Below, piece after piece: positions 10,312-22,624 of a stretch of 64,000 nucleotides of DNA. Each line of letters starts with the position of its first letter. Position 1 is the first letter of the stretch. The DNA is taken from contig CM061140.1 of assembly GCA_030789695.1 (NCBI GenBank), positions 80,042,422-80,106,421 on the forward strand, read 5' to 3'. The DNA is from Scilla litardierei (lineage: Eukaryota > Streptophyta > Magnoliopsida > Asparagales > Asparagaceae). Position numbers and translations under genes: made by a program. The notes under the pieces were generated by a model. It saw nothing but the letters and a program-made list of their open reading frames with translations. It did no database searches and was not told the DNA's origin.

Positions 10312-12113
10312 ACCATCCAGAACAACAAAAGATTGTTGTCTCTAGACATGCCACTTTTCTGGAAAAGGAATTCCTTGTGAAGGAATCCACTGGCAAGGTA
10401 ATTGATCTGGATGAATGCTCGGAGGAAGTACTTACACAAGAACAAGTGTCGGAACCAGTGGGAGAGTCAGAACTTGACATCTCCAAACCAGTCAGTAGGA
10501 AGTCCAATAGGGTTCCTCGAGTCCCCGAAAGGTACTACGGTTTTCTCGTAGACGGGGGAATTGAGTATAGCATCATAGTAGATGATGACCCTGTTAACTT
10601 CTAGGAAGCCATAAAGAGTATAGACTCTAACAAATGGTTAGATGCAATGAAGTCTGAAATAGATTCCATGCACGTGAATAAGGTATGGACCTTAGAAAAC
10701 GTGCCCAAGGGAAATGTTCCCATAGGCTACAAATGGATCTTCAAGAAGAAGATTGGCGCAGATGGAAAAGTAGAAATGTACAAGGCTAGGCTGGTAGCAA
10801 AAGGATATCGTCATATTCTAGGAATAGATTATGACGAAACCTTTTCATCAGTAGCCATGCACAAGTCTATTCGGATCGTACTCGCTATTACTGCCTACTA
10901 CGACTACGAAATCTGGCAAATGGATGTGAAGACTGCTTTCCTAAACGGCGATTTAGAGGAGCAGATTTACATGACTCAGCCAGAAGGCTTCGAAGTCAGT
11001 GGGACTGAAGGAAAATCGTGTAAGCTGCATAGGTCCATTTATGGGCTTAAGCAAGCTTCAAGAAATTGGAACATCCGCTTCGACAAAACCGTCAAAGAGT
11101 TTGGTTTTGTCAGAAACGAGGATGTACATGCATCTACAAAAGGACCAGTAATAACAATTCTTTAGTAATCCTCGTTCTATACGTGGATGACATTCTGATA
11201 ATAGGCAACAATATAGAGATGCTGAAGTCTGTTAAAAGATGGCTATCAACCAATTTCTCCATGAAAGATTGGGAGAAGCATCCTACATACTAGGTGTGAA
11301 GATCCATAGAGATAGATCTAAATGGATGCTAGGACTCTCCCAGACTAGGTACATAAACACCGTGCTAAAATGTTTTGGCATGGAAAACACTAACGGTGGT
11401 TTCATACCAGCCCATCATGGAATAAACCTCTCCAAGAAGATGTCTCCATAGACTGACTTGGAAAGGAGTCGGATGACCAAGATCCCATATGCGTCCGCTA
11501 TGGGATCTATTATGTACTCCATGATATGTACCAGACCTGATGTCGCTTATGCACTGGGTGTAGTAAGTCGATATCAGTTTAACCCTGGAGTGGAACACTG
11601 GAAAGCGGTCAAGGCAATACTTAAGTACTTAAGAAGGACTAAATACTTGATCTTGGTTTATGGAAGTGAAGACCTGAAAGTTGAAGGGTTCACAGATTCC
11701 AGCTTTCAGAGTGATATGGATGATAGCAAATTGGTCTCAGGATATATTTACACTCTCAACGGAGGAGCAGTCAGTTGGAGGAGTTCCAAACAAGTCACTA
11801 TTGCAGACTCCACGATGGAAGCCAAATACATAGCGGCCAACGATGTAGCAAAGGAAGCGGTCTGGATGAGGAAGTTCATCAACCAGCTTGGAATGGTGCC
11901 TACTGTTGAAAGTCCAATACCGTTGTATTACGACAACAATGCCACCATCAGCCTGGTTCAAGAACCAAGATTCCACAAGAGATCGAGACACATTCTTCGC
12001 AAGTATCACCTGATACGGGAGATTGAGCAAAGGAAAGACATAGAACTCCTTAGAGTCTCGTCGGAAGACAACTTAGCAGATCCATTCATGAGGTGCTGGC
12101 ACATGATCGTCTA
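10312..12113 (+). pseudogene. Copia pol (integrase tail, RT, RNase H) of G
   Basis: It begins in the linker after integrase and meets a stop at 10602-10604. The RT follows: NKVWTLENVPKGNVPIGYKW, LARLVAKGY-type block, then DVKTAFLNGDLEEQIYMTQP and SIYGLKQASRNW. A frameshift comes just before LVLYVDDILIIG (catalytic YVDD intact). Another shift near 11270 leads to SYILGVKIHRDR, and a stop at 11449-11451 precedes the connection (ASAMGSIMYSMICTRPDVAYA). RNase H shows GFTDSSFQSD, SWRSSKQ, STMEAKYIAA and the terminal block ADPF. At least two stops and two frameshifts make it non-functional. Confidence 0.85.
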
Positions 12114-12163
12114 GAGAAACTAGCGTGTAAATATGGTATAAGATACCAAAATAAATATGCCTG

Positions 12164-12178
12164 AGTGCAAGTGGGAGA
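12164..12178 (+). promoter_or_regulatory. Polypurine tract of G
   Basis: AGTGCAAGTGGGAGA lies immediately before the LTR start TGTAGAGAG. In LTR elements this tract primes plus-strand DNA synthesis. Confidence 0.7.
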
Positions 12179-14154
12179 TGTAGAGAGATGTATGCCCTCG
12201 TGGCTATTTATCTTAATAAACATCTTGTTCAATAAATGAAAGAATTCTTTCTGGTAAAATATTGTCTGAGTTATTTATTACTTGGATTATTCCCTTAGAT
12301 TCAAAGGTAGGTCACACATGTTTCGCGATGTAGATAACGATTATGAGAAATGTCTGACCGATAGCAGCTTGAATCTAAAAAGCGTTCGTGGTCATAGATG
12401 TGTCGAGATAAGGGATATCGACACATCGGACAAACCATTACGTCTTAGTTTGGTTGGTCTCATAACCATACGGCTTGGCGAAGTTAGAGACAAGGCGCAG
12501 GTGCTCACTAGAGAATGAGTCCACTGAACGAACCAAACAAAGACTTATTAAATGGTTCAACAGTAACTAAACTATCATTAATAACTCTAAGTGATAATAG
12601 GTAAGTTGATCCTTAGGACTTGAGATCATTGTATGAAGCTATGTGTGAACAATATGACTTAGGTCTAAAGATCTAGCTTCGAGGCTAGGCCTGCTGAAAG
12701 ATCTTAGGCTGGGTAACACTCGAAGCATATGAGCTAAGTAATGATCAACAGAGGATTCGTCTCTTCCGTTAATGGGAAGTTAGTGTCGCAGGTTAGTACG
12801 GTTCTCGGTAAAACCTTGGCCAAGGTATGTTGTAACATGTACAACATGTATGTACCAGAGACCGACGTATACTGACCACTACTAGCTAGTGGGGTTGATA
12901 GAGTACCATACCCTAGGCTAGTCAAGTGACATAGTTATGACGAAGGGACTAAAACTACAGAAATTATCACAGTCACTATCACAGTGATCCCGTCGGCACT
13001 CTTGCCAACAAACCAATCACGTAATCGATGATCCTGAAACATGGACGACACCTACTACTAGTGGTCACTGTCGTCTTGAGACTTCGAGTCTCGGCCTTTA
13101 GTAAGGGTCAGGCTGTAGGGTCTCACACCGAGTAACATTACGTATTAGTAACAGGGAGATAGTATAGAGGAACTCATAAGATGAAATGAGAATGTTAAAT
13201 TCACAAGTTGGTTGTGAATTTGGAGCATTTGGGAATGGAGGGGATTTCGTGTGGAATCCAGAGGATCAAACCATGTAGGAATCAGAGCTCGGCTACGAAA
13301 CATAGGTTTTTGCTCAACTTTGAGCAATTGTTTGAAGGGTCAAACAAACTCGGATTTTGTCGCCGTTTGTTCCTACGCGTTCACCATTACTAGCCCTTTG
13401 AAATGATAACTTGTATCATCTCTGGAGCTCAATGATGAGTGAGGATTAATTTATTGAAGTTAGACTTTGTGAAAGCTATTCTAACTAAAATGAATTAAAT
13501 CCTAAAGCCTCTTCCAATCTATTAGTCCCACATTGCTCGTGACAAAAGAAGCGGAGCCGGCCTCCTATATAAATAGGTGGGCACTCCTTTCTTTGTTTCT
13601 TGCACCAAGTCACTGATTAAGGAGCTCTGAAAAATTTGAGCAAACTTAATCAAGACTTAAATTTATTCTCTTCCTCTAAAAATTTTCCTGTCCTCCAACC
13701 GAGTCCTAGCAAGACAACGGGGAGGTCCGAATCTGATTCGGAAGTCTACGACGTGGGTTTACTCAAGTGAAACCTTCTACGGCTAGTGATGGGCTTGGAG
13801 GCAAGGTGCGCTTCGGGAGCTGATCCAGTTCGCAACGAGGAGCGACGTAATGCAGTTCGGGAGGCGGCTCAGATCATGGAGCACAAGACGGTGCGGAACA
13901 TCTTGCCTGCTCCAGGGCAAGATTCCGGGTGAGTTAATTTAATATGCATTTCTTTTAAGTAGTAGTTAGAACTTTCTCGAGTTGTTCAGATCCAACTCGA
14001 GTCAGTTGATTTACTGGCTTAGGGATTTCTTCTTAGGGCTATATTTATTAAATAGTTTAATAAATTGTTTTTCCGCTGTTTATTTTATTTTGTTCGTCCA
14101 ACTTAGGACGAATATTTATAAAATTAGCTCTAAGGGACCTTGAAAATCCCTACA
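12179..14154 (+). repeat. 3' LTR of Copia element G
   Basis: It spans 1976 bp from TGTAGAGAGA to AATCCCTACA (inverted TGTAG/CTACA ends). A strong TATA box, TATATAAATA, is at 13566-13575, preceded by AGTCCCACATTG. No array of spaced palindromes is visible. Codon-like stretches after 13740 belong to the LTR. Confidence 0.8.
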
Positions 14155-14822
14155 TCACCAACCCGGCTATTGTCCCTGTTTCTTCTGAGGCACTCACTAC
14201 GGCCTTTTTAGGCCTTGCCTCCGGTGCCGGCACGGCCACTACCGCCGGCACCACTTCTGCTGTTCGACAGGCCACCTCCGCTCGCCTCGCTCTCGAGGCC
14301 AAGCTTGCTGATCTGCACGCTGGCGCATCCTCCTCCACTACCTCAGACCCATCCACTTCTTTCCTTTCACACACACGTTTCCTCGCACTCGAGCGAAACG
14401 TGGCCACTATTCTCTGTATTCTTACACACGTTCATGGTCACCCGCCACCTACTCCACCCCCATCACCCCCTCCATCCCCCCTATGCGATCATCCCCTCCT
14501 CCTTCCACTTCTTCTCCACCCACGACCACTACAGTCGATCCTACACCCCCACCACATTTCACATCTATCACCACCGCCTACTCGCGTCGCAAGAAATTAG
14601 TTGTGCGCTCGAAATCATTACCCACCCCACCTCATCGATCGCCGCTCTTTACCATCCCCCGTCACCACAGACACACCACCCATCATTCACACCACCACAT
14701 CACCCATCCATCCTCCATCTCCTCCTCCTTCCCCACTTCTCCGCACACCTGTCACCTCTCCCGTCCACACCCCTCAGGTCTCTTCCGAGGAGGATGAGGA
14801 GCCTACCCCTCCTGCATCTTGA
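14155..14822 (+). pseudogene. C-terminal part of the envelope-like ORF of C
   Basis: The frame opening at 14157 reads an Ala/Thr-rich segment followed by RQATSARLALEAKLADLHAG and RFLALERNVATIL, a likely helical coil. A Pro/Ser/Thr-rich tail follows and breaks into other frames. The plausible natural end is TPQVSSEEDEEPTPPAS with stop at 14820-14822. The coil followed by a Pro-rich tail parallels the ends of the A and D1 proteins. The identity rests on position and this layout. Confidence 0.5.
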
Positions 14823-16445
14823 TTTTCGTGTTTTTTTCAGATTTTCCCCTAGCTATTTATTCTGCATCACCATGATCACATATTTTTGCTAGCACTGTCA
14901 TGATCAGCTTGGGGGAAATCAATTTTTTGAGCATGTTGTTGTGTCATGTAGTTGGTGTGTGCTTGTTTATAGGTGTTCTTGTGTATGTGTTTTTGGTATA
15001 TTGGGTCTGAGTGTCTAGTTCTTTATTTTTTTATTTTCGTCTTGTGTGTCTTTCATATTTTTCATCTTTTTGTGTCGGTGCATACTTTCCTCCCATTTTC
15101 ATTGCCCTCCCACATTTACTATTATTGCATTGAGGGCAATGCAAGATTCAGCTTGGGGGAATCGCCTTTTTGCGTCAGTTGCGTCTTTTTCACCGTTTTT
15201 GAGTCGTTTTCATCGTGTTTTCCTTTTTCTTCTCATCCTTTTGTTCTCCCTCTCCTAGAGATGACCCCATATGATGAATTGTCATGGAACCACATGCACT
15301 TAGCTTAACTACGATAATCACTTTCACTAACCTTGAGAAGCTGAGTCCTATTGCATTTCATGCTTCGTGGGTTCACTTTGCTTTTGTTTGAGTTGTTTAT
15401 CGTGGCTAGCTAGTTTGTGTGCTTTTACTTTGTGATTTTGTTTTTATATACCTGTCCTTGGTTGACCCCTAGACTATCATGCTTCAATTTCGAATATGCT
15501 GTATTTTTCCTCCACTGTCTGCTTTTCTATGCATGAATAATATATATATATATATATACTATGCTTCAATTCGCATGCGTCGGGACTCTACCAATAGGAC
15601 TAGGATAACCCATTTTGCTTATGCCCTGAATCGCGAGAAAAATTTTCTTTTGCCCAAGTGTTTAGAATTCGATTTCTTTTTTGTTTTACTTGGTGCAAAT
15701 CCCCTCGTCGTGTACCGTTCTCCCACTTGGGAGAGTACACAAATATATAGCCCAAAATCCAAAAATCCAAAAAAAAGGGAGAAGGAAAAATTCAAAAATA
15801 AAAAAAGAAAAAAATATGTATAGCCAAAAATCCAAAAAATACAAATATCCAAAACCCAAAAAAAATTCCTGTTGTGAATATCATCACTATCCACCGTGAA
15901 TAAAGGAAAGACGAGAATTTGCACCAAGTGTTCTACTCCACACCTTCTCAACCTCCTTCGTTTTCGAACACACTTGGCATAGGAATTTTCTAGCGATTAT
16001 CTAGGCAATAGTGCGGTGATCTTCTAGTTCCTAGCAGTGGAGTCCACGACACATGATACGCTTCAATTCTTAGTTTATTCTCATGCATCCTTGAGCTATT
16101 ATTCACCGCTAATTCGAATTGAATCGATATTTGGGTCATTCCTTGGTATGTGTATATGGAGCTTTATTGCACAAATTAGATAGTAACACCATATGCTAGC
16201 TCACGACCTCACTCACTTGCGCTTCACCGCGTGGACCCACGACACTTGTATGGACTCATATTCCTGAGTTTAGTGATGTGTTTATCGCATGCGTACTTAG
16301 TGTGGTGAGTTAGTTTTTTTTGGCCCTGACGGGTGATTTAGGACTTTGCTTTCTTTTTCTGTTTCTTTCTTTCTATTTTTCCGTCCGAGCTCCTACTCTC
16401 ACTCATCTTCCTCGAGGACGAGGAAGGGTTCAGCTTGGGGGATTT
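14823..16445 (+). other. 3' non-coding tail of C with repeated purine tracts
   Basis: No gene is supported. CAGCTTGGGGGA occurs three times, at 14905-14916, 15149-15160 and 16431-16442. The last lies three bases before the LTR and is the likely polypurine tract. A short AT run (15540-15559) and an A-rich stretch (15745-15870) are also present. Element A has the same tract in its tail. Confidence 0.7.
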
Positions 16446-16691
16446 TGACGTGTGTTTATATTTTATATATTCATGCACGTCTTCTCTGTGATTTTCCGTT
16501 GTTTTCCGGTGTTTCGCATCCATTCTTTTTTTATTTTTAGTTTTCTTTCACTTTCTTTGTGTTTTTGTGCCGTTGCAGGAGATTTCCAGCACTAGGGACA
16601 TATAAAGCAAATATCATGAGTCCCCAGATCAACGGGAGGCGTCGCGCGAGAACCTGAGGGCCAAACGTCAAAGAATACCACATATCAGTCC

Positions 16692-17008
16692 TCAACCGAT
16701 CGGGTGGACAGACCCACCCGATCGGTTCGTGCACGCGTATCCGACCCAATCTGGAGCAGTAGTGAAGAAGACCCCACCCGATTGGTTCAGTGATCGGGTG
16801 GATGCCACAGTCTTCTTTGTCTTTTGGAGCTGAATTCCAACCGATCAGGTGAAATCTCACCCGATCGGTTCATCTGTAGCTGAAGTTCCCCCCGCTCACG
16901 ACCCGACGACTCAACCGATCGGTTCAGCGATCGGTTGATGTATCTCAAAAGCTGAAGACTAAGTCAACCGTCGACTCACCCGATCGGTTGAATCTTCAAC
17001 CGACCGGG
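16692..17008. repeat. Palindrome array in U3 of C LTR
   Basis: CCGATCGG-type palindromes within (A)ACCGATCGGGTGG have centres near 16699.5, 16721.5, 16781.5, 16793.5, 16844.5, 16864.5, 16918.5, 16930.5, 16983.5 and 17003.5. They form pairs spaced 20-22 or 12 bp, with pair midpoints every 67-77 bp. The last site is about 18 bp before the TATA box at 17021. Confidence 0.8.
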
Positions 17009-17020
17009 TGGATGATTTTC

Positions 17021-17027
17021 TATATAT
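17021..17027 (+). promoter_or_regulatory. TATA box of C LTR
   Basis: TATATAT follows the palindrome array directly and is the best promoter candidate in this LTR. Confidence 0.55.
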
Positions 17028-17900
17028 CTTGCCCTAGGTGTTTCCCAGAAACAGATCCCTTTTTCTTAAACTGTCTTTTTGGTATTTAGGCGGCTGCAAT
17101 TTATTTTCTTTTGTAAGTTCTCTGATTGTCTTGATACTTTGACATTGTGTTCTTAATACTATTTCCTCCATTATTCTATTGCTTGATCTTGATTTTAATG
17201 GCTATAATTTGTTGTGTTGCTCTTTTTGCAATGAATTGTGAGTAGTTTCCTAATCTGGGACATTGGTGGAAACCCCTTCGTGGGTTCTCCCTAGAACGAC
17301 CATAGGATTAGGGTTTCGATAGGATATAGGAATTTAGATGCTTATGCGGGGGTGTTTCATTGTCATTGGCGGGAGAAAGACCGCCTCTGACCGTCGGACC
17401 AAGGGGAAATAAAAATGGCGTTTGATCCCCTAGCCACAGCTCACACCTCTAGCGTAGACATTGAATCCTAGCGCATGGGAATGGCAGGATGAAATGTCTG
17501 GAGTAATCGTTGCGAGCTTAGTGCTCTCGGAGTCGGTCGGTGTTAATGGACATGGGAATGCCCACCGTCCGAACCCGTGTAGACCTAGCGTATCATCCTG
17601 GGCATCGACCGGAATATCGGGCCCATGGGACGTTAGGTATCACTTTTAGAGGCAACGTCTCACCACTAAACCCTAGAATCCAATCGTTCTCCTATCCGTC
17701 GATCGTAATAGAGAGGGCACATGATAGGGTGGAAACCAAAGTCCTATGTTACCTTTTTATATCTTACATCTTTCGTAGTTCTATTTCGTGACAACCCACC
17801 GAGCGATAGGGCTAGCTCACCCACCGGGTGATCCGGTTCCTGTTTGACAACAAGTACACCACAAGCCTCCCCGTGTTCGACCCCCAAGCCACACTACAAC

Positions 17901-17916
17901 ACCGTGCGCTTGCGGT
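17901..17916 (+). promoter_or_regulatory. Conserved LTR 3' box in C
   Basis: ACCGTGCGCTTGCGGT lies about 60 bp before the LTR end. It is identical to the box in the LTRs of A and B, in element sense. Confidence 0.7.
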
Positions 17917-17978
17917 TATAAATATTTAAATCTGGTATCCCCGTTTCGACTACATATTGCCAAATTTAGGGGACGTCA

Positions 17979-19190
17979 ACTACCTTGTTCCTCAACTGCT
18001 TCTGTCGATGGTCTAAAATCTGCACTGGCTGCTGCTCATACGTTAGGTCCGGTCGAAACGTGATCTCTGAAAAATCCACAGTGTGTGATGGGTCACTGAC
18101 GTATCGATGTAGTTGAGATACATGAAATACGTCGTGAAATCCCTCTAAAGATGGTGGTAGAGCAAGGTGATATGCTACTGCTCCCACACGTTCCAGCACC
18201 TCAAACGGTCCAATATACCTCGGACTCAGTTTTCCTTTCTTCCCGAAACAAATGACTCCACGGTTCGGAAAAATCTTCAAGAAGACGTGATCTCCTGCTA
18301 AAACTCCAGAGGTCGTCTCTTGGCATCTGCCCAATGCTTGTAGCGATCTTGAGCAATCTGGAGCTTATCCCTGTTGTCTCTCATGATATCCACAGCCTCT
18401 ACAACAGCTCTCTGTCTTCGATGTCATCCCACTTCAGTGGCGATCAACATTTCCTTCCATATAGTGCAGCAAATGGCGCCATGCCAATGCTCGTCCGATA
18501 GCTGTTGTTGTAGGAAAATTTCACTAGATGGAGATGATCCTCCTACGAACCCTACAGATCGAGCGTACAAGCTCTCAGTATATCCTCCAGAATCTGAATC
18601 GTCCTTTCCTACTGGCCATCGGTCTGCAGGTGGTACGCCATGCTGAAGCTCAAACTCGTACCAAGGTTCTCCTGCAGACTCTTCCAGAATTGAGATGTGA
18701 ATCTCGAGTCTCTATCGGATACGATGCTCGTCGGAACTCCATGCAAGCGCACATTCTCCTGCACGTACATGGTCTACATCACAAACTAGAGAAGTAAAAT
18801 ATTTCACCTCTAGATACTTCCTCACCAAGATTTCTGTGGACTATCCCACTTGGAATGGGATGAAATGCACAGACTTGGTCAATCTGTCAATAATCACCTA
18901 GACTGCGTCATTTTGCTTAGGCCTCCGAGGTAGGCCAGTCACAAAATCCATCGTGATGTGCTGCCACTTCTACTCCGAGATAGGGAGCGGTTGTAGCAAT
19001 CCTACTGTCTAATGGTGCTCTGCCTTCACTTGCTGGCATACAAGACACTTGGCAACGCTCCGTGCCACACTCATCTTCATGCCAATCCACCAATAATTCA
19101 GACGGAGGTCCTTGTACATCTTCGTGCCTCCAGGATGTATAGAATAAGGCGAGCTATGTGCCTCATTCAACAGCTCATCTTTAATGACTC
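17979..19190 (-). pseudogene. Integrase and chromodomain start of F
   Basis: Integrase is broken into several frames. Recognisable parts are the core near 18720-18760 (coding [13 protein letters not shown] sequence) and the C-terminal [36 protein letters not shown] and [18 protein letters not shown]. The last is the start of a chromodomain, cut off by insertion of C. A likely 49-bp intron remnant (18759-18807) sits at the same codon position as an intron in E. Confidence 0.75.
18759..18807 (-). other. Candidate intron in F integrase
   Basis: On the minus strand KYLE codons are followed by GTGAAATATT, and after 49 bp by GTACGTGCAG, then GAG AAT GTG CGC TTG. Removing it joins integrase in frame at exactly the codon where E has a 70-bp GT-AG segment. 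It is short for a plant intron, so it may have shrunk after the element died. Confidence 0.5.
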
Positions 19191-20700
19191 ATGTAGGTAT
19201 GCAGTTACTACCGTATCTCAGGGATCCATCATAATGAATGATGAACTCCGTCCGAAGTCCAGCTTTGACCTGTCTTCTGATCCTCTGCAGCTTCGGATCT
19301 CCCACCTGAGCTGCCTTGATACGATCCACGATCGTTGACTGAATCTGCATGTTCATCAACAGAGCGATCACACCAGGTAAAACAACCTCAATGGCCATCC
19401 CTCTCAGCTCCTGCTGTAATCTCCAGTGGGCAGTATGCATCATCACTGAGGGGAGTCTTCTCAAAGAATCTGGTACTACATTCACTTTCCCCCGGTGATA
19501 TTGTAGATCTATATCATAATCCACCATCAGCTCCAACCATATTCTCTGATGCATGTTGAGCTCCTTCTGAGTAAATATATACTTCAAGCTTTTGTGATCG
19601 GTGAATATTTTCACGCTCTCACTCAGCAGGAAGTGTCTCCAGATCTTCATCGGGTAGTTCAATGCAAATATCACAGATGCTAACTCTAGATCATGCATCG
19701 GGTAGTTCTTCTCAAGATTCTTCAACTGTCGAGAAGCATACGTGACCACGTGACCATGCTGATGTAGGACGCATCTGAGGCCCTTGCCAGATGCATCACA
19801 GAAAATCTCGAAGCCTCCGCTCCGATCCGGTACAGCCAAAACTGGTGATGTGGTCAATCTCACCTTCAAAATACTAAAAGCCTGCTCACAATCCTCTGAC
19901 CAACAGAACTCCAAGTCCTTCCTCGTCAACTTCATCATTGGCTCTGCAATCGTTGAAAAATCCTCGATGAACTGACGGTAGTAGTCAGCTAATCCAAGGA
20001 AGCTCCTGATATCCGATGCTGACTGCAGGGTCGGCCACTTACTGACTGCTCTGACCTTCTCCGGATCTACTATATGCCATCACCAGACACCACGTGTCCC
20101 AGGAATGTGACTCTGTCTAACCAGAACTCGCACTTAATATACTTGGCATAAAGCTGATGATGCCTAAGTGTCTCCAATATTATCCTCAGACGTTGGCTAT
20201 GCTCCTCCTCAGACTTTGAGTAAATAAGAATTTCGTCGATGAAGATGATGACGAACTTATCCAGAAAGTCATAGAAGATCAAATTCATCAAATTCATGAA
20301 CATTGCGGGAGCGTTGGTCACACCAAAAGGACATGACCACGAACTCATAATGTCTGTACTTTATCCTGAATGTCGTCTTCGGAATATCATCCTTCTTCAC
20401 CTTCAGCTGATAGTATCCACTCCTTAAATCTAGCTTCGAGAAGACTCTCGAACCTCTAAGCTGGCCAAATATGTCATCAATGTGGGGGCAGCGGATACTT
20501 GTTCTTCAACGTCCTACGTTCAGCCCTATGTAATCCACACACATCCTGCGGGATCCATCCTTCTTCTTCACAATAGAACTGATGCACCCCAAGGTGACAC
20601 ACTAGGATGTATGAATCCCTTATGTAACAATTTACCCAACTACTTCCTCAGCTCCTCAAGCTCTGCAGGAGCCATATGATACGGCACCTTCGAAATAGGT
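19189..20700 (-). pseudogene. RT and RNase H of F
   Basis: The RT holds [22 protein letters not shown] and the catalytic box [11 protein letters not shown]. The second catalytic aspartate is replaced by glutamate (codon 20232-20234), where E has FIDDI. RNase H shows [43 protein letters not shown] and [11 protein letters not shown]. Several stops and shifts separate the RT blocks between 20070 and 20640. Confidence 0.8.
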
Positions 20701-21240
20701 TGCGCTCCCAGCATAAGGTCTATGCTGAACTCCACAGCTCTGTTGGGTGGCATCCCCGAAATATCCTCCGAAAATACATCGTCGAAGTCTCTGACGACTA
20801 ATGGTCTCCTGATCTCCATCTGCATGGCGGCAACGATCGACTCATCTGGCTTGGCCCGAAATCTGATGGGCCCAAGCGATCGTTCTCTGCTGTGAAACTC
20901 GAACCTCGGGTGACCTGGTATCCTAAACACCACCTTCTTACTGTGGCATTCGATCGATGCATGGAAATCTCCCAGCCAATCGATGCCAAGGAAAGCATCA
21001 AAATGTGGTAGATCATAGACAATGAAGTCGGCATAGAGCTCGTGTCCACTGATCACCACCGGAATCGATCGACATCCCAAATTAACCGTCACCACTCCAT
21101 TCCCTGTAGTGATGTCCCAACACTTTGAAAGTGTGTGGGTGGGAATGGAGTGTTCTGTTACGATCTCTGGGTTATGATGCACATAGATGCATCGGAGTCG
21201 AACAAAGTTAATGCCGGATAAGATGACACTAAGATGGTAC
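20640..21240 (-). pseudogene. Protease and RT N-terminus of F
   Basis: After the intron the sequence reads [20 protein letters not shown], where the protease box should be FDSGAS, so glycine is replaced by aspartate. Further on come [20 protein letters not shown] and HFDAFLGIDWL (pepsin-like second half), then VRDFDDVFSEDISGMPPNRA and VPYHMAPAELEELRK, the linker and RT start. It matches the E protein across its length. Confidence 0.8.
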
Positions 21241-21362
21241 CTAAAGTATAAAAGATAATAACTAAGGTCAAACAAGGTTACTAATCTAACTAGTAAGGTT
21301 ATACAATCACATGCACCAATATGAACTACGATATACTATAAAGACTAGTTCCATGAGATTAC
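21241..21362 (-). other. Candidate intron between gag and protease of F
   Basis: On the minus strand DDVIA codons plus G are followed by GTAATCTCAT, and 122 bp later by CTTTTATACTTTAG, then GTACCATCTTAG. Removal restores DDVIAGTILVSS. Element E has an 85-bp GT-AG segment at the same codon phase with unrelated internal sequence. Confidence 0.7.
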
Positions 21363-22508
21363 CTGCAATGACGTCATCCACGTCCTCGGCCTCCACGGCT
21401 GTCATGGTATTTGCCGGCCTCCAAGGTGACACTGCCTGCTAGTAAGCCTGCCTCTGTGGTGCCAAAGGGGGTCCACGAACAGCAGCTCCTCTCTAAATAG
21501 GAGTAGGTGCTCCATACTGCACTGGGGCTGGTGCCCCGCCCACAGCATGGTGTGGCCTCGGGCAATCTCTAGCAACGTGTGTGGCATCTCCACACACCAG
21601 ACACAAATCCAGCTTCTTCCTGCAATTGTTCTGCGGATGCCCCGGCTTGCCATAGAAATGGCATGGTCCCTTTGTCTGGCACTGGGCAGGTACTCCTGGC
21701 CTCTTGAAAGGCACTGACTGATTGGGCCTCACTGTAGGCCTATCTACTGACATGTACTCTCCATCTATCGCTTTCCTCAACCAACAAGAGGATCAAGAAG
21801 TCTTGCCACAGTCTCATGGTTCCTGGCTACGTTCAGTACAGCCTCTATAGTGGTCAAGTCTGCCGAAGTCATAGAGGCCTGGATCTTTGGGTTCAGCCCC
21901 TAGCGAAACTGATTGGCTCGGTTCTCTGCCCTCTTGACCATACACAGTGCGAAGTAGTTGAGCATCTCAAACTCTGCCTCATAGTCATCCACGGTTATAC
22001 TCCCCTGTGTCAGATTCATGAACCACTGCAAGAGTTCCCTCTTCGCAGCCTTAGTAAAGTATTTCACTTTTAACATGGCCTTGAAGGCGTTCCACTCGAC
22101 TAGCTTCTCTAGACGCTTCTTCTCTAAGCGCGACCAGTTCCTTGCATTATCAGTCAGTTGCAACTTCGCTATCTCCACCTTAGTCTTCTCAGGTATGTCG
22201 ACAGCTATCAGCTTGTCCTCAGTGCTCTGGATCCACTCGTCAGCATTCAGGGGTCCTTCCTTCCCAGAAGAAGTCCGCGGCTACAGTTCGTTAAACTGCT
22301 TCACTCCAGGTGCAGCTCGAAGGGCAGGCGGTGCAGCCTGAGCAGCCTCAGCAGCATGGGCAGCCTGATGGGTCTGTTCAACCAAGTGGTGCTGAACATC
22401 CAGCATCTCTCTCATGATGCCCAGAAATTGGTGGGATTCACCACATTGGCCTTCCATGGCCCCCGTCAGCTGAGGTCCCGGCTCGAGTAGTGCGTCTTCT
22501 TGCCATCA
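21363..22508 (-). pseudogene. Gag of F
   Basis: It starts near MARRRTTRAGTSADGGHG, aligned with the E gag start. The capsid segment covers KVEIAKLQLTDNARNWS to MLNYFALCMVKRAENRANQF. Zinc knuckles follow: CHFYGKPGHPQNNC (first motif has lost its second cysteine) and CLVCGDATHVARDC. Frame breaks occur near 21780-21900 and 22180-22440. Confidence 0.75.
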
Positions 22509-22624
22509 TGTGACAAGGAGAACCCAAATTAGACTTTGCACAAGTTAAACAGGATATTAAATGAATGCAAGTACTTTTATCGTCCCGAACTTTTCGCATG
22601 ACCTGCATGGACCACCACAAAAAC

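Larger units (their letters stand above)
10312..14154 (+). mobile_element. Element G: Copia LTR retrotransposon, 3' half
   Basis: It holds pol from the end of integrase through RT and RNase H, a purine tract and a complete 3' LTR (12179-14154). The 5' half was displaced leftward by insertion of A at 10311/10312 and is outside the window. G itself sits in the envelope-like ORF of element C, with right flank TCACC. I see neither an envelope-like ORF nor a palindrome array. Confidence 0.8.
14155..17978 (+). mobile_element. Element C: Athila-like Gypsy element, 3' end only
   Basis: It holds the end of an envelope-like ORF, a 1.6-kb non-coding tail with repeated CAGCTTGGGGGA tracts, and the 3' LTR. 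G was inserted in its ORF, so the rest lies to the left outside the window. The right flank ACTAC (17979-17983) is inside element F's chromodomain-coding region. Its LTR ends match those of B. Confidence 0.8.
16446..17978 (+). repeat. 3' LTR of C
   Basis: It spans 1533 bp from TGACGTGTGTTTATA to AATTTAGGGGACGTCA. The first about 210 bp and the last about 210 bp are similar to the two ends of B (reverse complement of 49332-49121 and 28012-27800), which confirms the ends. It contains the CCGATCGG array, a TATA box (TATATAT, 17021-17027) and the box ACCGTGCGCTTGCGGT (17901-17916). Confidence 0.85.
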
